Shown piece after piece: positions 1 to 5,580 of a DNA stretch of 5,803 nucleotides. Positions within the stretch are counted from its first letter, which is position 1, and the number at the start of each line of letters is the position of its first letter. The stretch is from positions 1 through 5,803 of the forward strand of contig JAJTHX010000203.1 in the NCBI GenBank assembly GCA_021300125.1. Reading direction: 5' to 3'. Origin of the DNA: Betaproteobacteria bacterium (GTDB lineage Bacteria > Pseudomonadota > Gammaproteobacteria > Burkholderiales > SG8-41). A program made the position numbers and the translations under genes. The notes below the pieces were generated by a model. It was not told the origin of the DNA and ran no database searches. It saw only the letters and a program-made list of their open reading frames with translations.

Positions 1-152
1 AAGCGCTGCAGGATGGGCGCGAAGTTCTGGAATTCGCTGCTGGGGTATTCCTGCTGTACCCGGATGCGCGGGGCGCCGGCGCCGGCTTCGGCCAAGGCGA
101 AGGTGGCGTGGGTGCCGTCGATGTCGGCGGCGAGGAGCAGGTTCTGGGTCAT
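1..152 (-). CDS. glk: Glucokinase-like sugar kinase, N-terminal part (cut by window edge)
   Basis: Reading leftward from an ATG at 152, 50 complete codons are open and run off the window. The start of the protein, MTQNLLLAADIDGTHATFAL, resembles the first beta-hairpin of bacterial glucokinases (family PF02685), whose phosphate-binding motif is usually D-I-G-G-T-N-x-R-x-A-L. The later Y-P-S-S-E-F-Q-N-F-A-P-I-L stretch (residues 36-48) fits the Y-x-S-x-x-F...L segment that follows in this family. Glucokinase phosphorylates cytoplasmic glucose to glucose-6-phosphate using ATP. Two things are odd: the first motif glycine is Asp12, and the usual Asn and Arg are His15 and Thr17. No Shine-Dalgarno sequence precedes the ATG (the upstream bases are C/A rich) and no better upstream start is in frame. 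It lies 103 nt downstream of mtfA on the same strand. A related actin-fold sugar kinase is possible, since only the N-terminus is visible. Confidence 0.68.
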   Translation of the reverse strand, partial: MTQNLLLAADIDGTHATFALAEAGAGAPRIRVQQEYPSSEFQNFAPILQR

Positions 153-189
153 GGGGTTTTGGTGATGGGTTTTTATTGGCTTGGTGGCG

Positions 190-230
190 CCCCTCACCCT
201 GGCCCTCTCCCCGCCTTGCGGGGAGAGGGC
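190..230. repeat. REP-like palindromic element between mtfA and glk
   Basis: Positions 202-214 and 218-230 form a perfect 13-bp inverted repeat (GCCCTCTCCCCGC pairing with GCGGGGAGAGGGC) around a 3-nt CTT loop. It is preceded at 190-200 by CCCCTCACCCT, which resembles the arm of a dispersed intergenic element common in high-GC beta- and gammaproteobacterial genomes. It sits in the 103-nt gap between the mtfA stop and the glk start. Neither strand has a T-run directly after the stem, so it does not look like a standard intrinsic terminator. It may still stabilise the mtfA mRNA 3' end or attenuate read-through into glk. Copy number elsewhere in the genome cannot be seen from here. Confidence 0.7.
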
Positions 231-255
231 ACTAAAGCGGAGATTTGTCGTTGCA

Positions 256-1044
256 TTATGCCGAAACTGCGGCCCCCGCCGCGCGCAGCCGTGTCAGCGG
301 ATCCTGACGGTAAAACAGCGCGAGCTGGCGATAAACCCCGGGGTAGTCGTGGTGGAGCGCATCGGGCCGCTCGAAAAACACCTCGCTCAGCACGGCGAAG
401 AATTCACCGGGGTCCTCGGCGGCATAGTCGTCGATCAGGGTGTCTTCCCAGGCCTCGATGCGGCGCTCGAAATCGGCGTAGGCCGCACTGAAAGCATCGG
501 TCCAGTCCTGGCGCGACATGCCGGCATGCAAGGGCGGATAGCCATCGGCATCGCCGTTGCGCAGGTCAAGCTTGTGCGCGAATTCGTGGATCACCACGTT
601 GTAGCCGTCGCCGCCATCGGCCGCCTCGGCGTCCACCCAGGACAGTACCACCGGACCGCGGTCCCAGGCCTCGCCGCTGCGCGGCTCGCGCACGCGGTGC
701 ACCACGCCGTCCTCGTCGGTGTATTCGTGCTCGACAATGAATTCGTCGGGATAGACGATGACCTCGACCCAGTCATCGTAATAATCCAGATCGAGGTGGA
801 GCACCAGCAGGCAGGCCTGGGCCGCGATCAGCAGGCGCATCGCGTCATCCAGTTCGAGGCCGCCCGCGCCGTGGATGGATTTCTCGTCGAGAAAGGCGGC
901 GCTGAGGTCGCGCAGGCGGTTCTGGTCGGCGGCGGGCAGCGTGCGCAGGAAGGACAGGCGCAGCACCACCGCGGCCCAGGCCCGGTCATCCACCGGGCTC
1001 TGCCGCGCCGCGCGCGCCCGGCGCCATCGCGAGAACCAGCCCAT
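256..1044 (-). CDS. mtfA: MtfA, M90-family zinc metallopeptidase / Mlc titration factor A
   Basis: The protein has 262 residues, close to the about 265 of Escherichia coli MtfA. In enteric bacteria MtfA is a cytoplasmic zinc aminopeptidase that binds the glucose repressor Mlc and relieves repression of ptsG. Residues 151-160 carry the zincin motif V-I-H-E-F-A-H-K-L-D, with zinc ligands His153 and His157 and catalytic Glu154. The following D-P-G-E-F-F-A-V-L-S-E-V-F-F segment (211-224) supplies the third ligand, Glu214 or Glu221. There is no signal peptide, consistent with a cytoplasmic protein. I chose the ATG at 1044 (MGWFSRWRRA) because it begins 4 nt after the rmuC stop and gives family length; the frame opens 29 codons further up, but only inside rmuC. 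The Shine-Dalgarno match is weak, so translation is probably coupled to rmuC. The stop is TAA. No Mlc or PTS gene is visible here, so the Mlc role is inferred from the family. Confidence 0.92.
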   Translation of the reverse strand: MGWFSRWRRARAARQSPVDDRAWAAVVLRLSFLRTLPAADQNRLRDLSAAFLDEKSIHGAGGLELDDAMRLLIAAQACLLVLHLDLDYYDDWVEVIVYPDEFIVEHEYTDEDGVVHRVREPRSGEAWDRGPVVLSWVDAEAADGGDGYNVVIHEFAHKLDLRNGDADGYPPLHAGMSRQDWTDAFSAAYADFERRIEAWEDTLIDDYAAEDPGEFFAVLSEVFFERPDALHHDYPGVYRQLALFYRQDPLTRLRAAGAAVSA

Positions 1045-1048
1045 GCGC

Positions 1049-2323
1049 TCAGGTCGCGCTGTCGTTGCGCAGCTTGAGCACCTTCGCCTGCTCGGCGTCC
1101 TCTTCGAGGCGCACTTCCTCGATCTGGGCAAAGCGCTGCGAAATCTTGCCGCTGGTGACCTGCACCTTCTCCACGTCCTCGTAGGCCTGGCGGATGTGCT
1201 TGGCGAGGTCTTTCATGCGGTCGTCGAAGCGGCCGAACTCCACCGCCAGCCGCGCCAGCGAATCCTTGATCACGTGGATCTGCTTGCGCGTCTCGACATC
1301 CTTCAACACCGCGCGCGCGGTGTTGAGCACCGCCATCAGCGTGGTCGGCGAGACGATCCACACGCGTTTGCCGATCGCGTATTCGGTGATCTCGGCATGG
1401 TGGGCATGGATTTCGGCGAACACCGCCTCGGCCGGCACGAACATCACCGCGCCGTCGGACGTCTCGCCCGCGATGATGTATTTGCGCGAGATGTCGTCCA
1501 CGTGTTTTTTCACGTCGGCACGGAACTGCTTCTGCGCCAGAGCGCGGTCCACGTCGTTGACGCCCGGCTCGAACATGCGGTGGTAGTTCTCCAGCGGAAA
1601 CTTGGAATCCACCGCCACCAGCCCGGTCGGCGGCGGCAGGCGCAGCACGCAGTCGGCGCGGGTGCCGTTGGACAGCGTGGCCTGCATCTCATAGGCGCTC
1701 GCCGGCAGCACGTTGCGCACCAGCGCCTCCAGCTGCACTTCACCAAACGCACCGCGGGCCCGCTTGTCGCCGAGCAGCTCCTGCAGGCTGACCACGCTGC
1801 CGGTGAGGCTTTCGATCTTTTTCTGCGCCTCGTCGATGGTGGCCAGCCGCGTCATCACGCTGAGGAAGGTTTCATTGGTCTTCTTGAAACCCTCGTCCAG
1901 GCGCTCGTTGACCTTGCCGGCGATCTCGCCCAGCCGCGCATCGATCTTGGTGTTGAGGCTTTCGGTGGTGGCGGCGAGGCGCTCGAGCAGCGCCTCGCGC
2001 TGGCCGCCGAGTTCCTGAGACAGGCGCAGCTGCAGTGCATGCAGGACGTCGCGGGTCTGCTTCAGTTCGTCGGCGGTCGAAACGCGCTGGCGTTCGCTGG
2101 CGTCGGTGACCTGCGCGCCAAGGCGGTCGCCCTGCCGGGTCAACCCATCGTGCAGGTCGCCCAGCATCGCGCGGTGTTTGGTTTCCAGCGCCTGCTCCAG
2201 CGCCAGTTGCAGCGTTTGCAGGGCTTTTGCCGAACCGCGGTTGAGCAGCACCCGCGCCACCACGATCGCGGAAAAAATAACCAATAAAATCAATAAGATA
2301 ATGATGACCTGCGTTTCGTTCAC
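1049..2323 (-). CDS. rmuC: RmuC family DNA recombination protein
   Basis: The 424-residue protein has the RmuC layout. A single N-terminal membrane anchor (about residues 5-25, I/L/V rich) is followed by a long charged, Q/E/R-rich coiled-coil region (about 30-180). The conserved RmuC domain (PF02646, about 185-390) is recognisable by G-A-F-G-E-V-Q-L-E (191-199), D-S-K-F-P-L-E-N-Y (239-247), V-P-A-E-A-V-F-A-E-I (296-305) and V-W-I-V-S-P-T-T-L (321-329). RmuC proteins have a restriction-endonuclease-like fold and in E. coli limit inversions at short inverted repeats; the biochemical activity is still poorly defined. It is somewhat shorter than E. coli RmuC (about 475 residues), mainly outside the core domain. 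The start is GTG at 2323, supported by a GAGAG Shine-Dalgarno 6 nt upstream. It is 65 nt after the permease and 4 nt before mtfA, so rmuC and mtfA are probably cotranscribed. Confidence 0.94.
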   Translation of the reverse strand: MNETQVIIILLILLVIFSAIVVARVLLNRGSAKALQTLQLALEQALETKHRAMLGDLHDGLTRQGDRLGAQVTDASERQRVSTADELKQTRDVLHALQLRLSQELGGQREALLERLAATTESLNTKIDARLGEIAGKVNERLDEGFKKTNETFLSVMTRLATIDEAQKKIESLTGSVVSLQELLGDKRARGAFGEVQLEALVRNVLPASAYEMQATLSNGTRADCVLRLPPPTGLVAVDSKFPLENYHRMFEPGVNDVDRALAQKQFRADVKKHVDDISRKYIIAGETSDGAVMFVPAEAVFAEIHAHHAEITEYAIGKRVWIVSPTTLMAVLNTARAVLKDVETRKQIHVIKDSLARLAVEFGRFDDRMKDLAKHIRQAYEDVEKVQVTSGKISQRFAQIEEVRLEEDAEQAKVLKLRNDSAT

Positions 2324-2329
2324 GCTGTG

Positions 2330-2334
2330 CTCTC
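2330..2334 (-). promoter_or_regulatory. Ribosome binding site of rmuC
   Basis: On the minus strand GAGAG lies 6 nt before the GTG at 2321-2323. It supports this GTG as the start, which also places the hydrophobic anchor right at the N-terminus. It is the clearest Shine-Dalgarno sequence among the minus-strand genes of the window. Confidence 0.65.
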
Positions 2335-2357
2335 AGGGTTGCGCCGGTGACCCGCGC

Positions 2358-2363
2358 AGTATA
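2358..2363 (-). promoter_or_regulatory. Candidate sigma70 -10 element (TATACT) for rmuC-mtfA
   Basis: The minus strand reads TATACT in an otherwise G+C-rich 65-nt gap between the permease stop (2389) and the rmuC start (2323). It matches the TATAAT consensus at five of six positions and would place transcription start near 2350, leaving a leader of roughly 27 nt that includes the GAGAG site. No good -35 hexamer is visible 16-18 nt upstream (about 2381-2386 reads GGCCGC), so the call rests on the -10 alone. If real, rmuC-mtfA can be expressed independently of ybbA-ybbP. Confidence 0.4.
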
Positions 2364-2388
2364 GCCCGGCGCTGCGGCGCGCGGCCGC

Positions 2389-4173
2389 TCAGGACAGCAG
2401 GCGCAGCACGCGCAACGGTGCGACCTTGAGCACCCAGCGCGTGCCGAGGTGGCCGGCGGCCATCACGCCAAGCAGGCTGCAGCCGATGCCGATGCCCCAC
2501 AGCGCAAGGCTGAAGGCGTAGTCGACATTGATGATGCGGCTGGCGAGCACGTAGCCCAGCGCATTCGCACCGGCTGCCGCAATCAGGCCGGCCAGCACGC
2601 CGATCATCGCGAACTCGGCCAGGTTGGCGCGCGCGAGCTGGCCGCGCGAAGCGCCGAGCGTGCGCATGATGGTGGCCTGGTAGAGGCGCTCGTCCTGGGT
2701 GCTGGCGATCGCCGCGTAGAGTACCACCAGCCCCGCCATCAGCGTGAACAGGAACACGAACTGCACCGCGCGCGAGACCTGGGTGATCATGGTCTGCACC
2801 TGGGTCAGCACCTGCGCCACGTCGATCAGCAGCAGGTTCGGGAACTGCTTCACCAGCGCGTTGAGCAGTTCCAGGTTGCCGGGCGGCAGATGGAAGCTGC
2901 TGACATAACTGGCCGGATAACGCTCGATCAGCCCCGGCGGCGAGATCACGAAGAAATTGACGTTGAAGGAATCCCAGTCCACCTTGCGCAGGCTGGTGAC
3001 CTCGGCGCTGAAGCTGCTGCCCGCGGCATCGAAAGTCAGCCGGTCGCCGGCCTTGATGCCCAGCGTGCGGGCGATACCGTCCTCCATCGAGAATTGGTCG
3101 CTGCGCGAGGGTTTCGCCCCCCACCATGCGCCGGAGACAATGCGGTTGTCGCGCTGCATCTGCGTCGCCCAGGACAGGTTGAACTCGCGGTCGACCAGGC
3201 GTCGCGCGCGGTCGTCGGCGTAGTCGGTGGGCGCCACCGGCCGGGCATTGATGCTGAGCAGCCGCGCACGCACCATCGGGTGCAGTTCGGGCATCGCCAT
3301 GCCGCGTGCGGCAAAGAATTTCTGCAGCGCCGGCACCTGGTCGGGCTGGATGTTGACGATGAAGCGGTTCGGCGCATCCGGCGGCAGGCTGCGCTGCCAC
3401 AGGTCGAGCAGCTCGCTGCGGATGATGGTCAGCGTCAGCAGCGCCATCACGCCGATGCCGAGCGCCACCACCTGCAGCACGCTGGCCAGCCGTCGCCGGC
3501 GCAGGTTGGCGATGCCGAAACGCCAGGACACGCCGGAGCCGCCCAGCCGCGAGACCAGCGCGATCACCGCCCAGGCCACCACGCCGGCCAGTCCCATCGC
3601 CAGCGCGAAGCCGGCGAAGACGAGGCCGCCGAGTTTCGCATCGCCGGCCTTCCACACGATCAGCGCGGCAATGACCGCGAGTCCCAGCGCATAACCGAGC
3701 CAGCCCATGCCGCTCGGCGCACCGAGATCCCGGCGCAGCACGCGCAGCGTCGGCACCCGCGCCAGTGCCAGCAGCGGCGGCAGCGCGAAGCCGATCAGCA
3801 GCGCCAGCCCCGTCACCACACCATGCAGCGCCGGCGAGAATCCGGGCTCGGGCAGTTCCACCGTGACCAGGGTGCCCAGCCACAGCGCCAGCGCGTGCTG
3901 GGCGACAAAGCCGGCGAGGCAGCCGGCGAGGCTCGCCACGGTGCCGAGCACGACAAACTGGGTCAGATACAGGGTCACCAGCCGCCGCTGGCTCGCGCCA
4001 AGGCAACGCATGATCGCGCAGGCGTCGAGGTGGCGCTGCAGGAAGCGCCGCGCGGCCAGCGCGATGGCCACCGCGGCCAGCACCACCGACAGCAGCGCGG
4101 CAAGGCTGAGGAATTTTTCGGCACGCTCCAGCGCGGAACGGATCTCGGGACGCGCATCCTCGATACTCTCCAC
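2389..4173 (-). CDS. C-terminal fragment of YbbP-type permease (FtsX domains), possible GTG restart
   Basis: Downstream of the amber codon the same frame stays open for 614 codons. The first convenient restart is GTG at 4173 (codon 240 of the full gene, read V-E-S-I-E-D-A-R), giving 594 residues; I see no clear ribosome binding site for it. This piece contains both FtsX domains, nine of the ten helices and the second periplasmic domain. That domain includes the family-typical segment V-D-W-D-S-F-N-V-N-F-F-V-I (637-649 in full-gene numbering). Because the first transmembrane helix is missing, its topology and function would be compromised unless the stop is read through. The absence of further stops or frameshifts over 1.8 kb suggests the lesion is very recent or not real. 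Confidence 0.55.
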   Translation of the reverse strand: MESIEDARPEIRSALERAEKFLSLAALLSVVLAAVAIALAARRFLQRHLDACAIMRCLGASQRRLVTLYLTQFVVLGTVASLAGCLAGFVAQHALALWLGTLVTVELPEPGFSPALHGVVTGLALLIGFALPPLLALARVPTLRVLRRDLGAPSGMGWLGYALGLAVIAALIVWKAGDAKLGGLVFAGFALAMGLAGVVAWAVIALVSRLGGSGVSWRFGIANLRRRRLASVLQVVALGIGVMALLTLTIIRSELLDLWQRSLPPDAPNRFIVNIQPDQVPALQKFFAARGMAMPELHPMVRARLLSINARPVAPTDYADDRARRLVDREFNLSWATQMQRDNRIVSGAWWGAKPSRSDQFSMEDGIARTLGIKAGDRLTFDAAGSSFSAEVTSLRKVDWDSFNVNFFVISPPGLIERYPASYVSSFHLPPGNLELLNALVKQFPNLLLIDVAQVLTQVQTMITQVSRAVQFVFLFTLMAGLVVLYAAIASTQDERLYQATIMRTLGASRGQLARANLAEFAMIGVLAGLIAAAGANALGYVLASRIINVDYAFSLALWGIGIGCSLLGVMAAGHLGTRWVLKVAPLRVLRLLS

Positions 4174-4233
4174 GCGCTGGCCGGCGCCGAGTTTCGGCGT
4201 GATCCAGGCGCGGTAGGCGGCAATCTCGCGCGG

Positions 4234-4236
4234 CTA
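4234..4236 (-). other. In-frame amber (TAG) codon within the permease gene
   Basis: The minus strand reads GTG TCG GGC TAG CCG CGC GAG, that is V-L-V-S-G, stop, P-R-E-I-A-A-Y-R-A-W. The frame is unchanged on both sides. One substitution could have produced TAG from GAG, CAG, AAG, TCG, TTG, TGG, TAC or TAT. Of the complete genes visible here, ybbA, rmuC and the natural permease end use TGA and mtfA uses TAA, so TAG is not otherwise used as a terminator in this window. Confidence 0.9.
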
Positions 4237-4890
4237 GCCCGACACCAGCACGCGGTAGCGGATGCGGCTGCCGACCTGCACCAGTCCGGTGGCGGCGACG
4301 TCGGCGTCGTTGAGCAGCACCCGCGGCCCGGCGTTGATGAAGCCGATCGCGCTGTCGGGCTCCTGGGTGATCACCTGCGCGATGGGCAGGCGGCTGTTGC
4401 CGATGGCGATGGTGTCACCCACCGTGACACCAAGCCGTGACAGCAGGCGTTCGTCCACCCACACCGTGCCCGGCTGCGGGATGCCTTCGGCCTTGCGGTC
4501 GGCCCCGTGCGGCTGGTCGGCGATGCGCAGGTCGCCACGCAGCGGATAGCCTGCAGTGACCACCTTGACCTCGGCGAGCACGCTGCTGCCCTCCACACCC
4601 GCCATGCTCGGGAAGCGCAGCATGCGCGCCACGGTGAGGCCGCGTGTTTCGGCTTCCGCGGCATAGGCCGCATCCAGCGGGCGGTCACCCGAGACGACCA
4701 GATCGGCGCCGAGCAGCTGGTTGGCCTGGCGGGTCAGCGCCTGCTGCACGCGGTCGGCAAAAAAACCCACCGTGGTCACGCTCGCCACCGCGACCACCAC
4801 CGCCACCGCGACCAGCGTCAGTTCGCCTGCGCGCCAGTCGCGGGCGAGCAGGCGCAAGGCCAGCGCCAGGTCGGCGACAAAGCGTGTCAT
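4234..4890 (-). CDS. N-terminal fragment of YbbP-type permease (218 aa, ends at the amber codon)
   Basis: If the TAG terminates translation, this is the product: MTRFVADLAL at the start, a cytoplasmic amphipathic stretch, one transmembrane helix (about residues 23-44, V/A rich) and most of the first MacB-like periplasmic domain. That domain includes the segment around N-Q-L-L-G-A-D-L-V-V-S-G-D (57-69) and V-W-V-D-E-R-L-L-S-R-L-G (143-154). It lacks every FtsX core helix and both ATPase-contacting loops, so it could not work as a transporter alone. The ATG at 4890 is preferred over an upstream one at 4932 because it overlaps the ybbA stop and fits the family N-terminus; no Shine-Dalgarno is visible, which fits coupling to ybbA. 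Confidence 0.6.
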   Translation of the reverse strand: MTRFVADLALALRLLARDWRAGELTLVAVAVVVAVASVTTVGFFADRVQQALTRQANQLLGADLVVSGDRPLDAAYAAEAETRGLTVARMLRFPSMAGVEGSSVLAEVKVVTAGYPLRGDLRIADQPHGADRKAEGIPQPGTVWVDERLLSRLGVTVGDTIAIGNSRLPIAQVITQEPDSAIGFINAGPRVLLNDADVAATGLVQVGSRIRYRVLVSG

Positions 4891-5570
4891 GACTGCAAGC
4901 GGCCGCCGGCAAGGCGCAGCGCGCGTGCGCAACGCCGCGACAGCTCGAGATCATGGGTCACCAGCACCAGCGTGGTACCGCGCTCTCGGTTGATTTCGAA
5001 CAGCAGGTCAATGATACCGGCGCCCGTGGCGGCATCGAGGTTGCCGGTGGGCTCGTCCGCGAGCAGCAGTGACGGTTGCGTGGCAAAGGCGCGCGCGATC
5101 GCCACCCGCTGCTGCTCGCCGCCGGAGAGCTGCTTGGGATAGTGGCTGAGCCGTGCGCCGAGTCCGACACGGTCGAGCAGCGCCGCGGCCTCGGCGGCCG
5201 CGCCACGCGCGCCGGCCAGTTCCAGCGGCAGCATCACGTTTTCAAGCGCGGTCATTGCCGGCAGCAGGTTGAAGGACTGGAACACGAAGCCGAGCAGGCG
5301 CGCGCGCAGCGCGGCGCGGCCGTCCTCGTCGAGCGCAAACAGGTCTTCACCGGCGATATGCACGTTGCCCGAGGTCGGTGTATCGAGTCCGGCGAGCAGG
5401 CCGAGCAGCGTCGATTTGCCGGAGCCCGAGGCGCCGACCACGGCAACGGCCTCGCCCGCCTTCACCGTGAAACTGACACCGTCGAGGATGGTCAATGCCG
5501 AATCGCCGGTGGTAACCTGCTTGCCGAGGTTGATCACCTGCACCATCACCGGGGAAGATTGCTTGTCCAT
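4887..5570 (-). CDS. ybbA: YbbA-type ABC transporter ATPase (LolD/MacB family)
   Basis: This 227-residue ATP-binding subunit matches E. coli YbbA in length and order and energises the neighbouring YbbP permease at the cytoplasmic face of the inner membrane. All motifs are present: Walker A G-A-S-G-S-G-K-S-T (46-54), Q-loop Gln98 in F-V-F-Q-S-F-N-L-L-P, signature L-S-G-G-E-Q-Q-R (148-155), Walker B L-L-L-A-D-E-P (168-174), D-loop N-L-D (177-179) and switch His206 in V-T-H-D. The F-Q-S-F-N-L-L-P and A-D-E-P-T-G-N-L-D versions are typical of the LolD/MacB/FtsE group, so a mechanotransmission-type exporter is expected. I chose the ATG at 5570 (MDKQSSPVMV); an ATG at 5546 (MVQVINLGKQ) is the alternative, and neither has a good Shine-Dalgarno. 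An A-run directly precedes 5570. The stop overlaps the ybbP start by 4 nt. The divergent tesA start lies within a few nucleotides. Confidence 0.94.
   Translation of the reverse strand: MDKQSSPVMVQVINLGKQVTTGDSALTILDGVSFTVKAGEAVAVVGASGSGKSTLLGLLAGLDTPTSGNVHIAGEDLFALDEDGRAALRARLLGFVFQSFNLLPAMTALENVMLPLELAGARGAAAEAAALLDRVGLGARLSHYPKQLSGGEQQRVAIARAFATQPSLLLADEPTGNLDAATGAGIIDLLFEINRERGTTLVLVTHDLELSRRCARALRLAGGRLQS
5551..5557 (+). promoter_or_regulatory. Candidate ribosome binding site for a TTG start of tesA
   Basis: GGGGAAG lies 5 nt before a TTG at 5563-5565 that is in frame with the tesA-like gene. This is a better initiation context than that of the GTG at 5581, which is preceded by a T-run and no purine-rich site. 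It lies inside the ybbA coding region on the opposite strand, so the purine-rich bases may be coincidental. Confidence 0.35.
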
Positions 5571-5577
5571 TTTTTTT
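5570..5577. repeat. T8 homopolymer at the tesA/ybbA divergent junction
   Basis: Eight consecutive T residues on the plus strand (A8 on the minus strand) end at the ATG of ybbA, whose first base is part of the run. It is conspicuous in a GC-rich window. It lies in the untranslated leader of ybbA and either just upstream of tesA (GTG start) or inside its first codons (TTG start). Confidence 0.8.
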
Positions 5578-5580
5578 CGT

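Larger units (their letters stand above)
2389..4890 (-). pseudogene. ybbP: YbbP-type FtsX/MacB-family ABC permease, interrupted by one in-frame amber codon
   Basis: Read through a TAG at 4234-4236, this is one continuous 833-codon frame of the length expected for YbbP permeases (about 800-850 residues), the membrane partner of YbbA. It shows about ten transmembrane segments: one near residues 23-44, then about 262-282, 309-330, 356-377, 397-413, 422-446, 469-491, 710-729, 760-781 and 792-813. Two large extracytoplasmic regions (about 45-255 and 495-705) lie between. Both FtsX domains carry the cytoplasmic loop that contacts the ATPase: I-M-R-C-L-G-A-S (293-300) and I-M-R-T-L-G-A-S (741-748). 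The start ATG at 4890 overlaps the ybbA stop (ATGA), giving translational coupling. The amber codon is codon 219, in the first extracytoplasmic domain; similarity resumes at once in the same frame, so there is no frameshift. It may be a recent nonsense mutation, a sequencing or assembly error, or a suppressed codon. I label it a pseudogene provisionally. Confidence 0.85.

Noticed and set aside
202..230. The hairpin after mtfA as an intrinsic terminator
   Set aside because: The stem is strong but no T-tract follows on either strand, so a Rho-independent terminator is not supported.
181..1077. A 298-codon plus-strand frame opposite mtfA
   Set aside because: It is the antisense shadow of a 262-residue M90 peptidase with an intact HEFAH motif and begins within the palindromic repeat.
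1045..1131. An upstream ATG start for mtfA at 1131
   Set aside because: It would add 29 Arg/Ser-rich residues that lie wholly inside the end of rmuC and are not typical of MtfA; the ATG at 1044 gives the family length.
875..2287. A 470-codon plus-strand frame opposite rmuC and the start of mtfA
   Set aside because: It mirrors the codon structure of rmuC, has low-complexity His/Arg/Gln/Leu composition, and crosses two real genes; RmuC motifs on the minus strand are unambiguous.
2333..4006. A 557-codon minus-strand frame overlapping the permease in another phase
   Set aside because: Its Arg/Ala/Gly-rich translation has no membrane segments or recognisable motifs, while the alternative frame gives two canonical FtsX loops.
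2449..4440. A long plus-strand open frame (663 codons) opposite the permease
   Set aside because: It is antisense to a clearly recognisable FtsX permease, is rich in Gln, His, Arg and Ala as expected from the complement of GC-rich code, and shows no domain or initiation signal. It even runs past the amber codon, which is not a stop in that frame.
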